Source: Acidovorax sp. CF316 (GTDB lineage Bacteria; Pseudomonadota; Gammaproteobacteria; Burkholderiales; Burkholderiaceae_C). Taken from it: DNA of 40,866 nucleotides. Of this stretch, positions 1 through 9,235 are shown piece after piece. The notes beneath the pieces were generated by a model. That model saw only the letters and a program-made list of their open reading frames with translations. It was not told the DNA's origin and did no database searches. The stretch covers positions 1 through 40,866 of the forward strand of contig NZ_AKJX01000008.1 in the NCBI RefSeq assembly GCF_000276605.1. Direction: 5' to 3'. Numbering within the stretch: the stretch's first letter is position 1; each line of letters begins with the position of its first letter. The position numbers were made by a program, and so were the translations under genes.

Positions 1-852
1 CCCGCCAGCCGCTTGTGGCAGCTTTGCGGCACAAAGCCGGTCACCGGCTGCCGCAGGCGCCAGCCCTCCTCCAGCGCTGTGGTCTTGGCCGCAGCCGGGG
101 CGATCACCTTGTAGCCCGACACATCGTCCATCATGCGCGCGAGCTTGTCCATGGACACGGAGGCGTTAAAGTCGAGCTCGGAGAACGCCGCCTGCTCCAG
201 CACCCTGCCGTCCGTTGCCAGGGTCTGCATCTTGACCACCAGGCCCGACCCCCTTTCGCTCCAGATGCGGTAGCCGAAACGCAATGCATCGAGCGGCTTG
301 AACCAGACCACATCGGCATCCAGTCCCGCCACGCGCTCCTGCCCGAGCACCTGGGCTTCATAGTGCTTGGCCAGGGAGGTGCCTTGCACCGACGGCAATT
401 GCGGGAAAAGACCCCGCGCATCCCCGCGCTCCGTGCGCACGGTGCGCTCCTCGGGCAAAAAGGTGCGCACCTCGTCGTTGCGCCGAAAGACCTTGCGCGG
501 CGTGCCGCTCAGGCCATCCACGCGCTCAAGTTGCTGCTTGCCATCGCAGGCATTCCAGATGCGCGAGCTGAACATGGCGCCCGACGACGACAGCACCACG
601 AAAGTGCCGACATAGGAGCGCTTGCGCGGCGCCTCGTGCATGCGCTCGATCCATTGGGCGATATCCCGCGCGGGGGTCACCACCGACATCGGCGGCAACG
701 CCGATGCGGACGGCCCTTGCGCGGGCTGGGCCTGGGCGCACGGCACCGCACCCACGACCGCCAAGGCCGCACCCATCCACAACGCCACACCCGCGATCAT
801 TCGGCGCCACCACCGGCTTTCCGTGGCACCCACCAGGGCAAGATCAGGCATC
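1..852 (-). CDS. rseB: RseB/MucB, periplasmic sensor of the sigma-E pathway (3' end outside window)
   Basis: RseB-family proteins bind the periplasmic part of the anti-sigma factor RseA and protect it from proteolysis until mislocalised lipoproteins or lipopolysaccharide are sensed. Only the first 284 codons are present; the gene runs off the left edge. After a basic N-terminus (residues 10-17) there is a hydrophobic signal segment (about 18-42) ending near CAQAQ. The mature part opens with DIAQWIERMHEAPRKRSYVGTF, a pattern typical of RseB, followed by the lipoprotein-carrier-like beta domain. The ATG at 852 lies 28 bases after the rseA stop, so the two are probably co-transcribed. Identity rests on this N-terminal motif plus the rpoE-rseA context. 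The usual next gene, mucD, would lie outside the window. Confidence 0.9.
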
Positions 853-880
853 AATCCGATTCCAAGGCAAGCGGCAGCCG

Positions 881-1534
881 TCAGCGGCTGGGCGAGGCAA
901 ACGTGGCGTTGCGCAGGAAGCCCGCAGGCATCTGCAGCGCCGAGGTGCTGCCGAATTGCTTGTGGGCAGCCAGCAGCTCATCCAGGCGCGGATCGCGGAT
1001 CATGACCTGCTGCCCCTCGTTGTCGGCCACGGCGACCAGGGGCGCGGATGGCAGCAAGCCCTGGGGCTGCTGCGACGCCTGGATCACCGGCACCCCGGAA
1101 GACGCCAGCTGCGGACCAGACGCCCCGCGCCCACCCTGCAACGCACCGACCGACGACCACCCGATGGCCGCCACGGCCGCCAGGGAGGCCACACCGGCCA
1201 CCATCTTCCAGCGGAACACCGAGGCGTTGGCCGCCGGCAGCTGCGCCTGCGCCACCACGGCCAACCCGGATTCGGGCGCCAGGGCCACCGGGCGCTGCAC
1301 CGGGGCCTCCTGGGCCATCTGTTCGCGCAGGCGCGACAGCAGCACGCTGCTGCCATCGGCACGCGCCAGTTCGTTCGAACGCAGCACATCACCCACCAGG
1401 TGGTAGAGCTGCCACGTGGCCAAACCTTCATCGTCGCCCGTGCACGCCATGGCATCCGCAAACGCATCACCGTGCAATTGGCCATCGGCCAGTGCCGAAA
1501 TCTGTTCGCGCTTCGCTGTCACATCATTGTTCAT
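881..1534 (-). CDS. rseA: RseA/MucA, inner-membrane anti-sigma-E factor
   Basis: A 217-residue single-pass membrane protein expected to hold RpoE inactive at the membrane. The N-terminal cytoplasmic domain begins MNNDVTAKREQISALADGQL, the characteristic start of the RseA N-domain that clamps the sigma factor, and includes WQLYHLVGDVLR at about 41-52. One transmembrane segment spans roughly 110-130, followed by a periplasmic tail that RseB would bind. The reading frame is open further upstream, but the start at 1534 is chosen because it has an AGGTG ribosome-binding site and starts exactly at the family motif. It begins 58 bases after the rpoE stop and belongs to the rpoE-rseA-rseB unit. Cleavage by DegS and RseP homologues is inferred from the family and is not visible here. 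Confidence 0.93.
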   Translation of the reverse strand: MNNDVTAKREQISALADGQLHGDAFADAMACTGDDEGLATWQLYHLVGDVLRSNELARADGSSVLLSRLREQMAQEAPVQRPVALAPESGLAVVAQAQLPAANASVFRWKMVAGVASLAAVAAIGWSSVGALQGGRGASGPQLASSGVPVIQASQQPQGLLPSAPLVAVADNEGQQVMIRDPRLDELLAAHKQFGSTSALQMPAGFLRNATFASPSR

Positions 1535-1592
1535 GGTTTCACCTGCATATCCGTCACCGAACACTGCTTCGCCCTTGCCGTACACCACACCA

Positions 1593-2222
1593 TCACCACC
1601 TTTTGCCCGTCTGGTTTTCCAGCATCGGGCGCACGCGGGCCGAAATCGCCTCCCGCGCACGGAAAATACGCGACCGCACCGTGCCTATGGGGCACCCCAT
1701 GGCGGCAGCGATCTCTTCGTAACTGAGCCCCTCGATCTCGCGCAGCGTCACGGCCTGGCGCAAATCCTCGGGCAGCGCCTCCATGGCGGCATTCACCGCC
1801 TGGGCGATTTCATTGGCCGCCAGCACCGTTTCAGGGGTCTCGTCGCTGGTTAGTTCATGCCCGACACGAGAAGTTTCATCTTCGTCATCGGCACCCCTCA
1901 GGGCATTTTCCGAAACCACCGGGTTGCGCTTCATGTCCATCAGCGCCTTCTTGGCCGTATTCACGGCAATCCGGTACAGCCAGGTGTAGAACTGGGCGTC
2001 CCCCCGGAACTGGTGCAAGGCCCGGTAGGCGCGGATGAAGGTTTCCTGCGCAATGTCCTGGATGATGTCCGTGTCGCGCACCATGCGGCCGATCAGGCGC
2101 TCGATGCGGCGTTGGTACTTGATGACCAGCAGCTCGAACGCCCGCTGGTCGCCCGCCACCGTGCGCTCCACCAATTGAAGATCGCTGTTGTCGGGTACAG
2201 GAGGCGGCGTTTGGGCAGTCAT
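1593..2222 (-). CDS. rpoE: RNA polymerase sigma factor RpoE (AlgU), ECF family
   Basis: An extracytoplasmic-function sigma factor of 209 residues, the usual RpoE length, which directs transcription of envelope-stress genes. Sigma region 2 covers about residues 27-96 with DIAQETFIRAYRALHQF and FYTWLYRIAVNTAKKAL. Region 4 covers about 150-195 with LPEDLRQAVTLREIEGLSYEEIAAAMGCPIGTVRSRI, including its helix-turn-helix. The two are joined by an acidic linker (110-135). The open frame extends far upstream without sigma homology; the ATG at 2222 is preferred because DLQLVERTVAGDQ follows closely, as in relatives. No strong ribosome-binding site stands in front of it. The start is 14 bases past the stop of the upstream membrane-protein gene, so translational coupling is likely. 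rseA and rseB follow. Confidence 0.95.
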   Translation of the reverse strand: MTAQTPPPVPDNSDLQLVERTVAGDQRAFELLVIKYQRRIERLIGRMVRDTDIIQDIAQETFIRAYRALHQFRGDAQFYTWLYRIAVNTAKKALMDMKRNPVVSENALRGADDEDETSRVGHELTSDETPETVLAANEIAQAVNAAMEALPEDLRQAVTLREIEGLSYEEIAAAMGCPIGTVRSRIFRAREAISARVRPMLENQTGKRW

Positions 2223-2236
2223 CAAATGGGGGTTCT

Positions 2237-2740
2237 TCACGCCTCTCGGCTGTGGATCGGCGCGAACTCGGCAGCACCCACGGTGCCCGTTCCGGCGCGC
2301 GAATATACCGCACGGCGCAGATCGGGCCAGCGCTCGGGCTGTTGGCGGCACTCCAGCCACAGCCAGGTGCGCGCTCGCCCGGGGGTGGCATGGGCACACA
2401 CCCACAGATGGTCCTGCAGGTCCCACTGCACCTCGGGCGCGCCTTTCAAGGGCATCGGTGAGCCCCCAGGGAGCAGGCGGTCCAGCCACCATTGCTGGCC
2501 ATCCCAGCGCAGCTCCCCGCAAAACTGGCCGAGCCACCAATGCCAGGCCGCCGCCACTGCGGCCAGCCAGGCGGCAGCACCGGCAGCGGCCACGAGCGCG
2601 CCCCGACCCGCTCCCACCAGCCACCAGGCCAGCAATGCTGCGCCCCCGGCCAGCGCCAGTGCCGCCAGCACGCCCCCCACGGCACGGCTGCGCCGCACCG
2701 GAAAGCGCACGGCAGGAGCACGGCGTGCCGTGGAACTCAT
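2237..2740 (-). CDS. Unrecognised small membrane protein upstream of rpoE
   Basis: A 167-residue protein that I do not assign to a named family. The first 20 residues are basic (RRAPAVRFPVRRSR). Two hydrophobic stretches follow at about 21-44 and 47-69, suggesting a two-helix hairpin with both ends in the cytoplasm. The remaining hundred residues are rich in tryptophan (WWLDRLL, VQWDLQDHLWVC, TWLWLECRQQPERWPDLRRAVYS) and look like a small soluble beta-rich domain, in the style of YgfX-like membrane proteins. It lies between fabF (110 bases upstream) and rpoE (14 bases downstream), so it is probably the first gene of the rpoE transcript. A role in envelope stress is only a guess from position. 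Confidence 0.7.
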   Translation of the reverse strand: MSSTARRAPAVRFPVRRSRAVGGVLAALALAGGAALLAWWLVGAGRGALVAAAGAAAWLAAVAAAWHWWLGQFCGELRWDGQQWWLDRLLPGGSPMPLKGAPEVQWDLQDHLWVCAHATPGRARTWLWLECRQQPERWPDLRRAVYSRAGTGTVGAAEFAPIHSREA

Positions 2741-2778
2741 GGAAGAAAAAGGAAGCGCGGGGCCATCATCGCCCTGCA

Positions 2779-2791
2779 GTTTGCCGCAAAC
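2779..2791. repeat. Short perfect inverted repeat upstream of the rpoE unit
   Basis: Arms GTTTGC and GCAAAC are separated by a single base, in the 110-base gap between fabF and the membrane-protein gene that precedes rpoE. It could be an operator, but no factor is recognised and one such repeat may occur by chance. Confidence 0.3.
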
Positions 2792-2850
2792 CGCCGGCCA
2801 GCGCGCACCGCAGCCCCACGACAGGGGCCCGGCACGGAGGCAGCGGCCGC

Positions 2851-4095
2851 TCAGACCCGCTTGAACACCAGGGAGCCGTTGGTCCCGCCGAAGCCGAAGT
2901 TGTTCTTGAGCGCATAGTCCATCTTCAGATCACGGGCCGTATTGGCGCAGTAATCGAGGTCGCACTCGGGGTCCTGGTTGAACAGGTTGATGGTCGGCGG
3001 CACCTTCTGGTGGTGCAGCGCCAGCACGGTGAACACGCTTTCGATCCCGCCCGCGCCACCGAGCAGGTGGCCCGTCATCGACTTGGTGGAGCTGACCACC
3101 GTCTTGTAGGCGGCATCGCCCAATGCGGCCTTGATGGCATTGGTTTCATTGAGGTCGCCCAGGGGCGTGGAGGTGCCGTGCGCGTTCAGATAGCCCACGT
3201 CCTCGGGGTTGATGCCGGCGTTGCGCATGGCGCTGATCATGGCGCGGCGCGGGCCGTCCATGTTCGGTGCGGTCATGTGGCCGGCATCGGCGCTCATGCC
3301 GAAGCCGCTGAGCTCGGCATAGATCTTGGCGCCACGGGCCTTGGCATGCTCGTACTCCTCGAGCACCAGCACGCCCGCGCCTTCACCCAGCACGAAACCA
3401 TCACGGTCCTTGTCCCAGGGGCGCGATGCCGTCTTGGGATCATCGTTGCGGGTGGACAGTGCACGCATCGCGGCAAAGCCGCCGATGCCCAGTGGGGACA
3501 CCGTGGATTCCGTGCCACCGGCAATCACCACGTCAGCGTCGCCGTATTCGATCATGCGGCCACCCTCGCCGATGCAGTGCAGGCCTGTCGTGCAGGCCGT
3601 CACCACCGCCAGGTTCGGGCCCTTGAAGCCAAAACGCATGGACACATGGCCCGCCACCATATTGATGATGGAGGCCGGCACGAAGAACGGCGTGATACGC
3701 CGTGGTCCGCGGTTGGTCAGCTCGGCATGGGTGTCCTCGATCAGCGGCAGGCCACCGATTCCGGATCCGATCACACAGGCGATGCGCGTGGCGAACTCGT
3801 CGTCCAGCGCCTCTCCGGTGGGCAGCCCCGCATCCTGTATGGCCTGCGCTGCCGCAACAATGCCGAAATGGATGAAGGTGTCCATCGAGCGCGCATCCTT
3901 GGCGCTGATGTACGACTCCAGGTCAAGCCCCTTGACCTCCCCCGCAATCTTGCAGGCAAAGTTCGACGCATCGAACTTGGTGATGAGGTCAATGCCGGAA
4001 TTTCCGGCGAGGACATTGGCCCAGGCATCTGCCACCGTGTTTCCCACGGGGCTGACGCAACCCAGGCCGGTCACGACAACGCGACGACGGCTCAT
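2851..4095 (-). CDS. fabF: Beta-ketoacyl-ACP synthase II (KAS II)
   Basis: Condensing enzyme of type II fatty-acid synthesis: it elongates acyl-ACP with malonyl-ACP in the cytoplasm. At 414 residues it has the usual length. The thiolase-fold catalytic triad is visible as Cys168 in VVTACTTG, His306 in [11 protein letters not shown] and His343 in [13 protein letters not shown]. The C-terminal [15 protein letters not shown] loop, which places the gatekeeper phenylalanine, is also intact. It is the last fatty-acid gene of the block and starts 48 bases after acpP, the standard acpP-fabF order. Nothing unusual was seen. Confidence 0.98.
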   Translation of the reverse strand: MSRRRVVVTGLGCVSPVGNTVADAWANVLAGNSGIDLITKFDASNFACKIAGEVKGLDLESYISAKDARSMDTFIHFGIVAAAQAIQDAGLPTGEALDDEFATRIACVIGSGIGGLPLIEDTHAELTNRGPRRITPFFVPASIINMVAGHVSMRFGFKGPNLAVVTACTTGLHCIGEGGRMIEYGDADVVIAGGTESTVSPLGIGGFAAMRALSTRNDDPKTASRPWDKDRDGFVLGEGAGVLVLEEYEHAKARGAKIYAELSGFGMSADAGHMTAPNMDGPRRAMISAMRNAGINPEDVGYLNAHGTSTPLGDLNETNAIKAALGDAAYKTVVSSTKSMTGHLLGGAGGIESVFTVLALHHQKVPPTINLFNQDPECDLDYCANTARDLKMDYALKNNFGFGGTNGSLVFKRV

Positions 4096-4143
4096 GCGTA
4101 AAAACCTTCTGCTGATCGCTCAAGTCAGGCGCGGTGCGCCGGC

Positions 4144-4419
<276 letters not shown>

Positions 4420-4486
4420 CTAGCCGCTTCAGGAGAAGCCCCTCAGCAGCCCGCCGTCCGGATGAACCGGCGTTATCTTTCAACAA

Positions 4487-5236
4487 TTACATGTACATGC
4501 CGCCATTGACATGCAACTCCTGCCCGGTCACATAGCCTGCTTCACGCGAAGCGAGGTAGGCGACCGCATGTGCGATGTCCGAAGGCTTGCCCAGATGGCC
4601 CAGGGCGATCTGCGTTTGCAGGGCTTTTTGCTGCTCTTCAGGCAGGCCGGCGGTCATGTCGGTCTCGATGAACCCGGGGGCCACGCAGTTCACAGTGATG
4701 CTGCGGCTGCCCAGTTCACGCGCCAGCGCGCGCGTCATGCCGGCCACGCCGGCTTTTGCAGCAGCATAGTTGGCCTGGCCTGGATTGCCCGATGCACCGA
4801 CCACGCTGGTGATGCTGATGATGCGTCCGAAGCGCTGCTTCATCATGGGCCGGATGGCGGCCCGGCTCACGCGAAAGACCGCCTTGAGGTTGGTGTCCAG
4901 CACCGCATCCCAGTCATCGTCCTTCATGCGCATGGCCAGGGTGTCGCGCGTGATGCCGGCATTGTTCACCAGCACATGCAGGCCACCCTGCTGCTTGACG
5001 ATGGCATCGATGGTGGCCTCGATGGCCGCACCGTCGTTCACATTGAGATTGACGCCCTTGGAGCCCGGGTAGGCCGCCAGCGCCGCAGAGATGCGCGCCG
5101 CGCCATCGTCGGTGGTGGCCGTGCCGACCACCTGGTAGCCGCGCACCGCCAGCTCCAGCGCGATCGCCGCACCAATGCCGCGCGACGCGCCGGTGACCAG
5201 CGCCACCTGGGCGGGTTGTTGAACAGAATCCGTCAT
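4487..5236 (-). CDS. fabG: 3-oxoacyl-ACP reductase
   Basis: NADPH-dependent reductase of the fatty-acid elongation cycle, 249 residues, a classical short-chain dehydrogenase. The cofactor-binding TGASRGIG motif is at 15-22, NNAG at 91-94, and the catalytic Ser144, Tyr157 and Lys161 are in place (SVVGASGNPGQANYAAAKAG). The C-terminus VTGQELHVNGGMYM is typical of FabG. Its start overlaps the fabD stop by four bases (ATGA), indicating translational coupling. Position between fabD and acpP supports FabG rather than another short-chain dehydrogenase. Confidence 0.97.
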   Translation of the reverse strand: MTDSVQQPAQVALVTGASRGIGAAIALELAVRGYQVVGTATTDDGAARISAALAAYPGSKGVNLNVNDGAAIEATIDAIVKQQGGLHVLVNNAGITRDTLAMRMKDDDWDAVLDTNLKAVFRVSRAAIRPMMKQRFGRIISITSVVGASGNPGQANYAAAKAGVAGMTRALARELGSRSITVNCVAPGFIETDMTAGLPEEQQKALQTQIALGHLGKPSDIAHAVAYLASREAGYVTGQELHVNGGMYM

Positions 5237-6183
5237 GCCAGCAACTCCCGTGCTTCGGCCAGCGAGGCCGTGTCAAATACTGCGGCACCGACCAGCTCGG
5301 GGTCGATGCGCTTGGTCAGGCCGGCCAGCACCTTGCCGGGGCCACACTCCACGATATGCGTCACGCCGCGCGCCTTGAGCGCCTGCACGCATTCCACCCA
5401 GCGCACGGCACCAAAGGCCTGGCGCACCAGCGCATCGCGGATCGCGTCGGCATCGCTGTGCACCGCCACATCCACGTTGTTGACCACGGGAATGGCGGGT
5501 GCCGCCAGCGCCACGCTGGCCAGCGCCTCGCGTAACTTGTCGGCTGCGGGCTTCATCAGGCTCGAATGGAAAGGCGCCGACACCGGCAGCAGCAGCGCGC
5601 GCTTGGCACCAGCCGCCTTGAGCACCTCGCAGGCCTTGTCCACGGCCGCCTTGGTACCGGCAATCACGGTCTGGATGGGGTCGTTGAAATTCACGGCCTC
5701 CACCACCTCGGCACTGCCGGGGCCGAACGCAGCCACCGCCTCGGCGCAACCGGCGATGACCCTGGAAGCCTCCATGCCCAGGATGGCCGCCATGGCGCCA
5801 GTCCCCACAGGCACGGCCTCCTGCATCGCGGCAGCACGCAGGCGCACCAGGGGCGCCGCCTGCGACAGCGTCAGCACACCCGCAGCAACCAGCGCGGAGT
5901 ACTCACCCAGCGAGTGCCCGGCCAGCGCGACGGGCGCAGCGCCCCCCTCGGCACGCCACACACGCCACGCCGCCACACCGGCGGCCAGCATCACCGGCTG
6001 GGTGTTGGTGGTCAGGGCCAACGCCTCCTTGGGGCCTTCCTTGATCAGGAGGGCAATATCTTCACCCAGGGCATCCGAGGCCTCGCGCAGGGTCTCGGCC
6101 ACCGCGGGGTGATCACCCCAGCCGTCGAGCATGCCGACCGACTGCGAGCCCTGCCCGGGAAAAACAAATGCAAATGACTTCAT
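5233..6183 (-). CDS. fabD: Malonyl-CoA:ACP transacylase
   Basis: Transfers malonyl groups from CoA to ACP, supplying the extender for fatty-acid synthesis. The protein is 316 residues, starts FAFVFPGQGSQSVGM, and has the nucleophile Ser91 in GHSLGEYSAL and the catalytic His206 in VSAPFHSSLM. The Gln of GQGSQ that forms the oxyanion hole is present. It begins 56 bases after fabH and overlaps fabG by four bases. Order fabH-fabD-fabG-acpP-fabF is the same as in E. coli. Confidence 0.97.
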   Translation of the reverse strand: MKSFAFVFPGQGSQSVGMLDGWGDHPAVAETLREASDALGEDIALLIKEGPKEALALTTNTQPVMLAAGVAAWRVWRAEGGAAPVALAGHSLGEYSALVAAGVLTLSQAAPLVRLRAAAMQEAVPVGTGAMAAILGMEASRVIAGCAEAVAAFGPGSAEVVEAVNFNDPIQTVIAGTKAAVDKACEVLKAAGAKRALLLPVSAPFHSSLMKPAADKLREALASVALAAPAIPVVNNVDVAVHSDADAIRDALVRQAFGAVRWVECVQALKARGVTHIVECGPGKVLAGLTKRIDPELVGAAVFDTASLAEARELLA

Positions 6184-6239
6184 GCCAGCACAGATAGAAG
6201 AAAGGAATCGGGTACTGCAGGCCGCGCGCAGGCGGCAGG

Positions 6240-7217
6240 CTACAGCTTCAGGAGCACGGCGCCCCAGGTGAATCCACCGCCAACGCCTTCGAGCAGCAGC
6301 GTTTCACCCTTCTTGACCTGCCCGCTGCGCACCCCGTGGTCGAGCGCCAGCGGAATGGAGGCCGCCGATGTATTGCCATGCTGGTCCACCGTGACCACCA
6401 CCTTGTCCATCGGCAGCTTGAGCTTGCGGGCCGTGCCCTGCATGATGCGGATGTTGGCCTGGTGGGGAATCAGCCAGTCCACATCGGCTTCGGTCAGGCC
6501 GGCCTTGGCCAGCACGGCGTGGGCCGCCTTTTCAAGCACCCCCACGGCCAGCCGGAACACGGCCTGGCCATCCATCTTGAGCACGGGATCGCCGAGCACC
6601 TGGCCACCCGAGACATTGCCCGGCACGCACAGGATGCCGACATGCTTGCCATCGGCATGCAGGTCGCTCGACAGGATGCCCGGCGTGTCGGACGCCTCCA
6701 GCACCACGGCCCCGGCGCCATCACCGAACAGCACGCAGGTGGTACGGTCCTTGAAATCCAGGATGCGGCTGAACACCTCGGCGCCGATCACCAGGGCGCG
6801 GTTGGCAGCGCCGGTCTGGATCATGGCATCGGCCACCGACAGCGCATAGACGAAGCCGCTGCACACGGCCTGCACATCGAAGGCCGGGCAGCCATTGGCA
6901 CCCAGCTTGTTCTGCAGAATGCAGGCGACCGAAGGAAACACCATGTCCGGCGTGGACGTGGCGACGATGATCAGATCGATGTCCTGCGCCTGCAGGCCCG
7001 CGGCCGAGAGGGCATTGCGGGCCGCTTCCAGACCGAGGTCGCTGGCCGCCACGTCGGGGGCCGCAAAATGCCGCGCCCGGATTCCCGTGCGCTCGACGAT
7101 CCACTCGTCCGAGGTTTCGATGCCATCGCGGGCCAGCTCGGCCACCAGGTCGGCATTCGTGAGCCGGCGCGGTGGCAGGTAGCTGCCAGTGCCGGTGATG
7201 CGGGAATAGCGTCTCAT
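6240..7217 (-). CDS. fabH: Beta-ketoacyl-ACP synthase III (KAS III)
   Basis: Initiates fatty-acid synthesis by condensing acetyl-CoA with malonyl-ACP. At 325 residues it has the family length. The catalytic triad is Cys119 ([12 protein letters not shown]), His252 ([10 protein letters not shown]) and Asn282 ([14 protein letters not shown]). The ERTGIRARH loop near residue 43 and the C-terminal [10 protein letters not shown] glycine motif are intact. The ATG shares one base with the plsX stop (TAATG), so the two genes are translationally coupled. Confidence 0.98.
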   Translation of the reverse strand: MRRYSRITGTGSYLPPRRLTNADLVAELARDGIETSDEWIVERTGIRARHFAAPDVAASDLGLEAARNALSAAGLQAQDIDLIIVATSTPDMVFPSVACILQNKLGANGCPAFDVQAVCSGFVYALSVADAMIQTGAANRALVIGAEVFSRILDFKDRTTCVLFGDGAGAVVLEASDTPGILSSDLHADGKHVGILCVPGNVSGGQVLGDPVLKMDGQAVFRLAVGVLEKAAHAVLAKAGLTEADVDWLIPHQANIRIMQGTARKLKLPMDKVVVTVDQHGNTSAASIPLALDHGVRSGQVKKGETLLLEGVGGGFTWGAVLLKL

Positions 7218-8269
7218 TAATGTGTCGTCGCCGCTGCAGGCCGGGGCTGGGCATCGGCAGGGGCCAGGAGCGGCGCTGCGTGCGCAATCCGGGCCCGGAC
7301 ACGGTCGAGCAGGTTGTTGCGGGCTGCATCATACGCCCGGTTCAGCGCCTGCTCGAAGGCCATGGCGTCGGCCGAGCCGTGGCTCTTGAACACCAGTCCG
7401 CGCAACCCGAGCAAGGCGGCGCCGTTGTAGCGCCGGTAATCCATGCGGGTCATGAGCGCTTTTAGCACCGGATAAGCAATGATGGCAGCAGCTTTGGTGA
7501 AGATGTTCTTGGAAAACTCATTCTTGAGCCCACCAATCACCATGGCCGCAACCCCCTCGCTGGCCTTGAGCGCCACGTTGCCGACAAATCCGTCACAGAC
7601 CACGATGTCCACCGTGCCCTTGAAGATGTCATTGCCTTCAACGTTTCCGTAAAAGTTGAGATCACCCGCTTCGGCCGCAGATCGCAGCAGTTCACCCGCT
7701 TTTTTGATAACTTCGCTGCCTTTGATGATCTCCTCACCAATATTGAGCAAGCCAACGGTCGGCTCCCCGCCATCATCGCGCAGGGCCGACACCAGGGCCG
7801 AGCCCATGACCGCAAACTGCAGCAGGTGCTCAGCCGAGCAGTCCACATTCGCCCCCAGGTCCAGCACCGTGGTGGCGCGCCCCTGGTTGTTGGGCAGTTG
7901 GGTGGCAATCGCGGGCCGGTCGATGCCGTCCAGGGTCTTGAGCAGGTAACGTGCAATGGCCATCAAGGCGCCGGTGTTGCCAGCCGAAACCGCTGCTGCT
8001 GCCGTGCCATCCTTGACCTGCTGGATGGCCACACGCATGGAAGAGTCTTTTTTACGGCGCAGGGCCACCTCGACGGGATCGTCCATGGCCACCACTTCGG
8101 TGGCGGGGACGATGGTGGCGCGGTCGTGGGAAAAATCGTGCAGACTGTCCGCCAGGCCGACCAGCAGCAAGCGGGCATCCGGGTGATTGCCAAGGAACTG
8201 ACGGCACGCCGCGAGCGTGACGCGGGGGCCGTGATCGCCCCCCATGCAGTCAACAGCCAGTGTGATCAT
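7217..8269 (-). CDS. plsX: Phosphate acyltransferase PlsX
   Basis: Converts acyl-ACP to acyl-phosphate, the acyl donor for PlsY in phospholipid synthesis; a peripheral membrane enzyme. The 350-residue protein starts [14 protein letters not shown], the diagnostic N-terminal motif, and carries further PlsX blocks such as [19 protein letters not shown] and [11 protein letters not shown]. The frame is open 15 codons upstream to a TTG, but the ATG at 8269 matches the family start. No strong ribosome-binding site precedes it. It lies 108 bases after rpmF with a large hairpin in between, and couples to fabH through a one-base stop/start overlap. Confidence 0.97.
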   Translation of the reverse strand: MITLAVDCMGGDHGPRVTLAACRQFLGNHPDARLLLVGLADSLHDFSHDRATIVPATEVVAMDDPVEVALRRKKDSSMRVAIQQVKDGTAAAAVSAGNTGALMAIARYLLKTLDGIDRPAIATQLPNNQGRATTVLDLGANVDCSAEHLLQFAVMGSALVSALRDDGGEPTVGLLNIGEEIIKGSEVIKKAGELLRSAAEAGDLNFYGNVEGNDIFKGTVDIVVCDGFVGNVALKASEGVAAMVIGGLKNEFSKNIFTKAAAIIAYPVLKALMTRMDYRRYNGAALLGLRGLVFKSHGSADAMAFEQALNRAYDAARNNLLDRVRARIAHAAPLLAPADAQPRPAAATTH

Positions 8270-8316
8270 GGGCGACTTGTCCGGCCAACAGCGCGGGCCG
8301 GAAGATGGATACAACG

Positions 8317-8362
8317 GTCAAAACAAAGGCCCGCGCTACAAACTCAGTAGCAACGGGCCTTT
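8317..8362 (-). terminator. Large hairpin between rpmF and plsX
   Basis: Read on the coding (minus) strand, arms AAAGGCCCG (8354-8362) and CGGGCCTTT (8325-8333) enclose a second nested stem GCTAC/GTAGC. The structure is followed by the U-rich run GTTTTG. It has the form of an intrinsic terminator although plsX and the fab genes continue beyond it. Partial read-through is inferred. Confidence 0.75.
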
Positions 8363-8377
8363 GAGGGGTACTGAAGA

Positions 8378-8560
8378 TCAGGCTTCAGACTTGTTCTTGA
8401 GCACCTGGCGGCCACGGTAGAAACCGTTGGGGCTGATGTGGTGGCGCAGATGGGTTTCGCCGGTGGTAGGTTCCACAGCAATGCCCGGCACATTCAGGGC
8501 ATTGTGCGAACGGTGCATACCGCGCTTGGAAGGGGACTTTTTGTTTTGCTGAACGGCCAT
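8378..8560 (-). CDS. rpmF: 50S ribosomal protein L32
   Basis: A 60-residue basic ribosomal protein of the large subunit. The N-terminus [22 protein letters not shown] is the L32 signature, and [20 protein letters not shown] matches the rest of the family. The four-cysteine zinc-binding version of L32 is absent; this is the zinc-free form. It sits 98 bases after yceD and is followed by the terminator-like hairpin at 8317-8362 before plsX, the same yceD-rpmF-plsX order as in E. coli. Confidence 0.98.
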   Translation of the reverse strand: MAVQQNKKSPSKRGMHRSHNALNVPGIAVEPTTGETHLRHHISPNGFYRGRQVLKNKSEA

Positions 8561-8658
8561 GATGGCTCCTGGTCTTAAATAGGTTGGTAAATACGCGATG
8601 GGCCCATAGAAGACACGAGGGGATTCGCGCGAAGCCCTCGATTATAGCCCAAATGGAT

Positions 8659-9210
8659 TCAGTGCTTGTGGCTGTCTTTTTTGAGGCCTGCCAGCGCCGC
8701 AAATGGATTGGGCTTGTCCGCGTTCGCTTCCTCGAAGTCGTCATCCGACGATGCCAGCGGCACGGCCGTAGGGCACTCGTCGTGCTTGGGCACCACGGGC
8801 AGCGCCATCAGCAGCTCGTCCTCGATCAACTCGTGCAGGTCGAACTCGCGGCTCATGGCCAGCAGGTCTTCTTCGCTCTCGTCGTCGAGGGCCTCGGCCG
8901 TGGCCTCGTCGGCCACGAAACGGAAGGCGCGGTCCACCTCCAGCGGCACGTCCACGGGCGTGAGGCAGCGCTGGCATTGCATCGGGAAGGCGGCACGCAC
9001 CTTGAGCACCAGCCACACCTGGCTGGCCCCACCGAGCGCCGTGCGCACTTCTCCCTGTGCCTGCCAGTCCACCAGCAGGTCGGGATGCAGGCCCCGGGCC
9101 TCCTGGGCCAGGCGCTCATACTTCAAAAGGGAATCATGGCCGGCCAGGCGCGCGCCAGCCAAAGCAAACGCCTTGACGTCGAGCCGGTCCACTGAGAATT
9201 CCTTGGTCAT
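8659..9210 (-). CDS. yceD: YceD, DUF177 family protein linked to 23S rRNA accumulation
   Basis: DUF177 proteins are conserved next to rpmF and, in E. coli and plants, are needed for normal 23S rRNA levels; the biochemical role is not settled. The 183-residue protein contains the conserved cysteine pair C79 and C82 (MQCQRCLTPVDVPL), a possible metal-binding knuckle, with a third cysteine at 146. It also has the acidic central stretch and FDLHELIEDELLMALPVVPKH, the typical family block. The C-terminus NPFAALAGLKK is also standard. Its ATG is only 25 bases from the divergent maf start, so its promoter must overlap maf coding sequence. Confidence 0.93.
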   Translation of the reverse strand: MTKEFSVDRLDVKAFALAGARLAGHDSLLKYERLAQEARGLHPDLLVDWQAQGEVRTALGGASQVWLVLKVRAAFPMQCQRCLTPVDVPLEVDRAFRFVADEATAEALDDESEEDLLAMSREFDLHELIEDELLMALPVVPKHDECPTAVPLASSDDDFEEANADKPNPFAALAGLKKDSHKH

Positions 9211-9235
9211 GGCGGCAGTGTAAGAGAATCAGCGA

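Noticed and set aside
2188..4101. Plus-strand frame of 637 codons opposite fabF and the small membrane gene
   Set aside because: No family motif; it is a GC-bias shadow of fabF, whose catalytic residues are all present.
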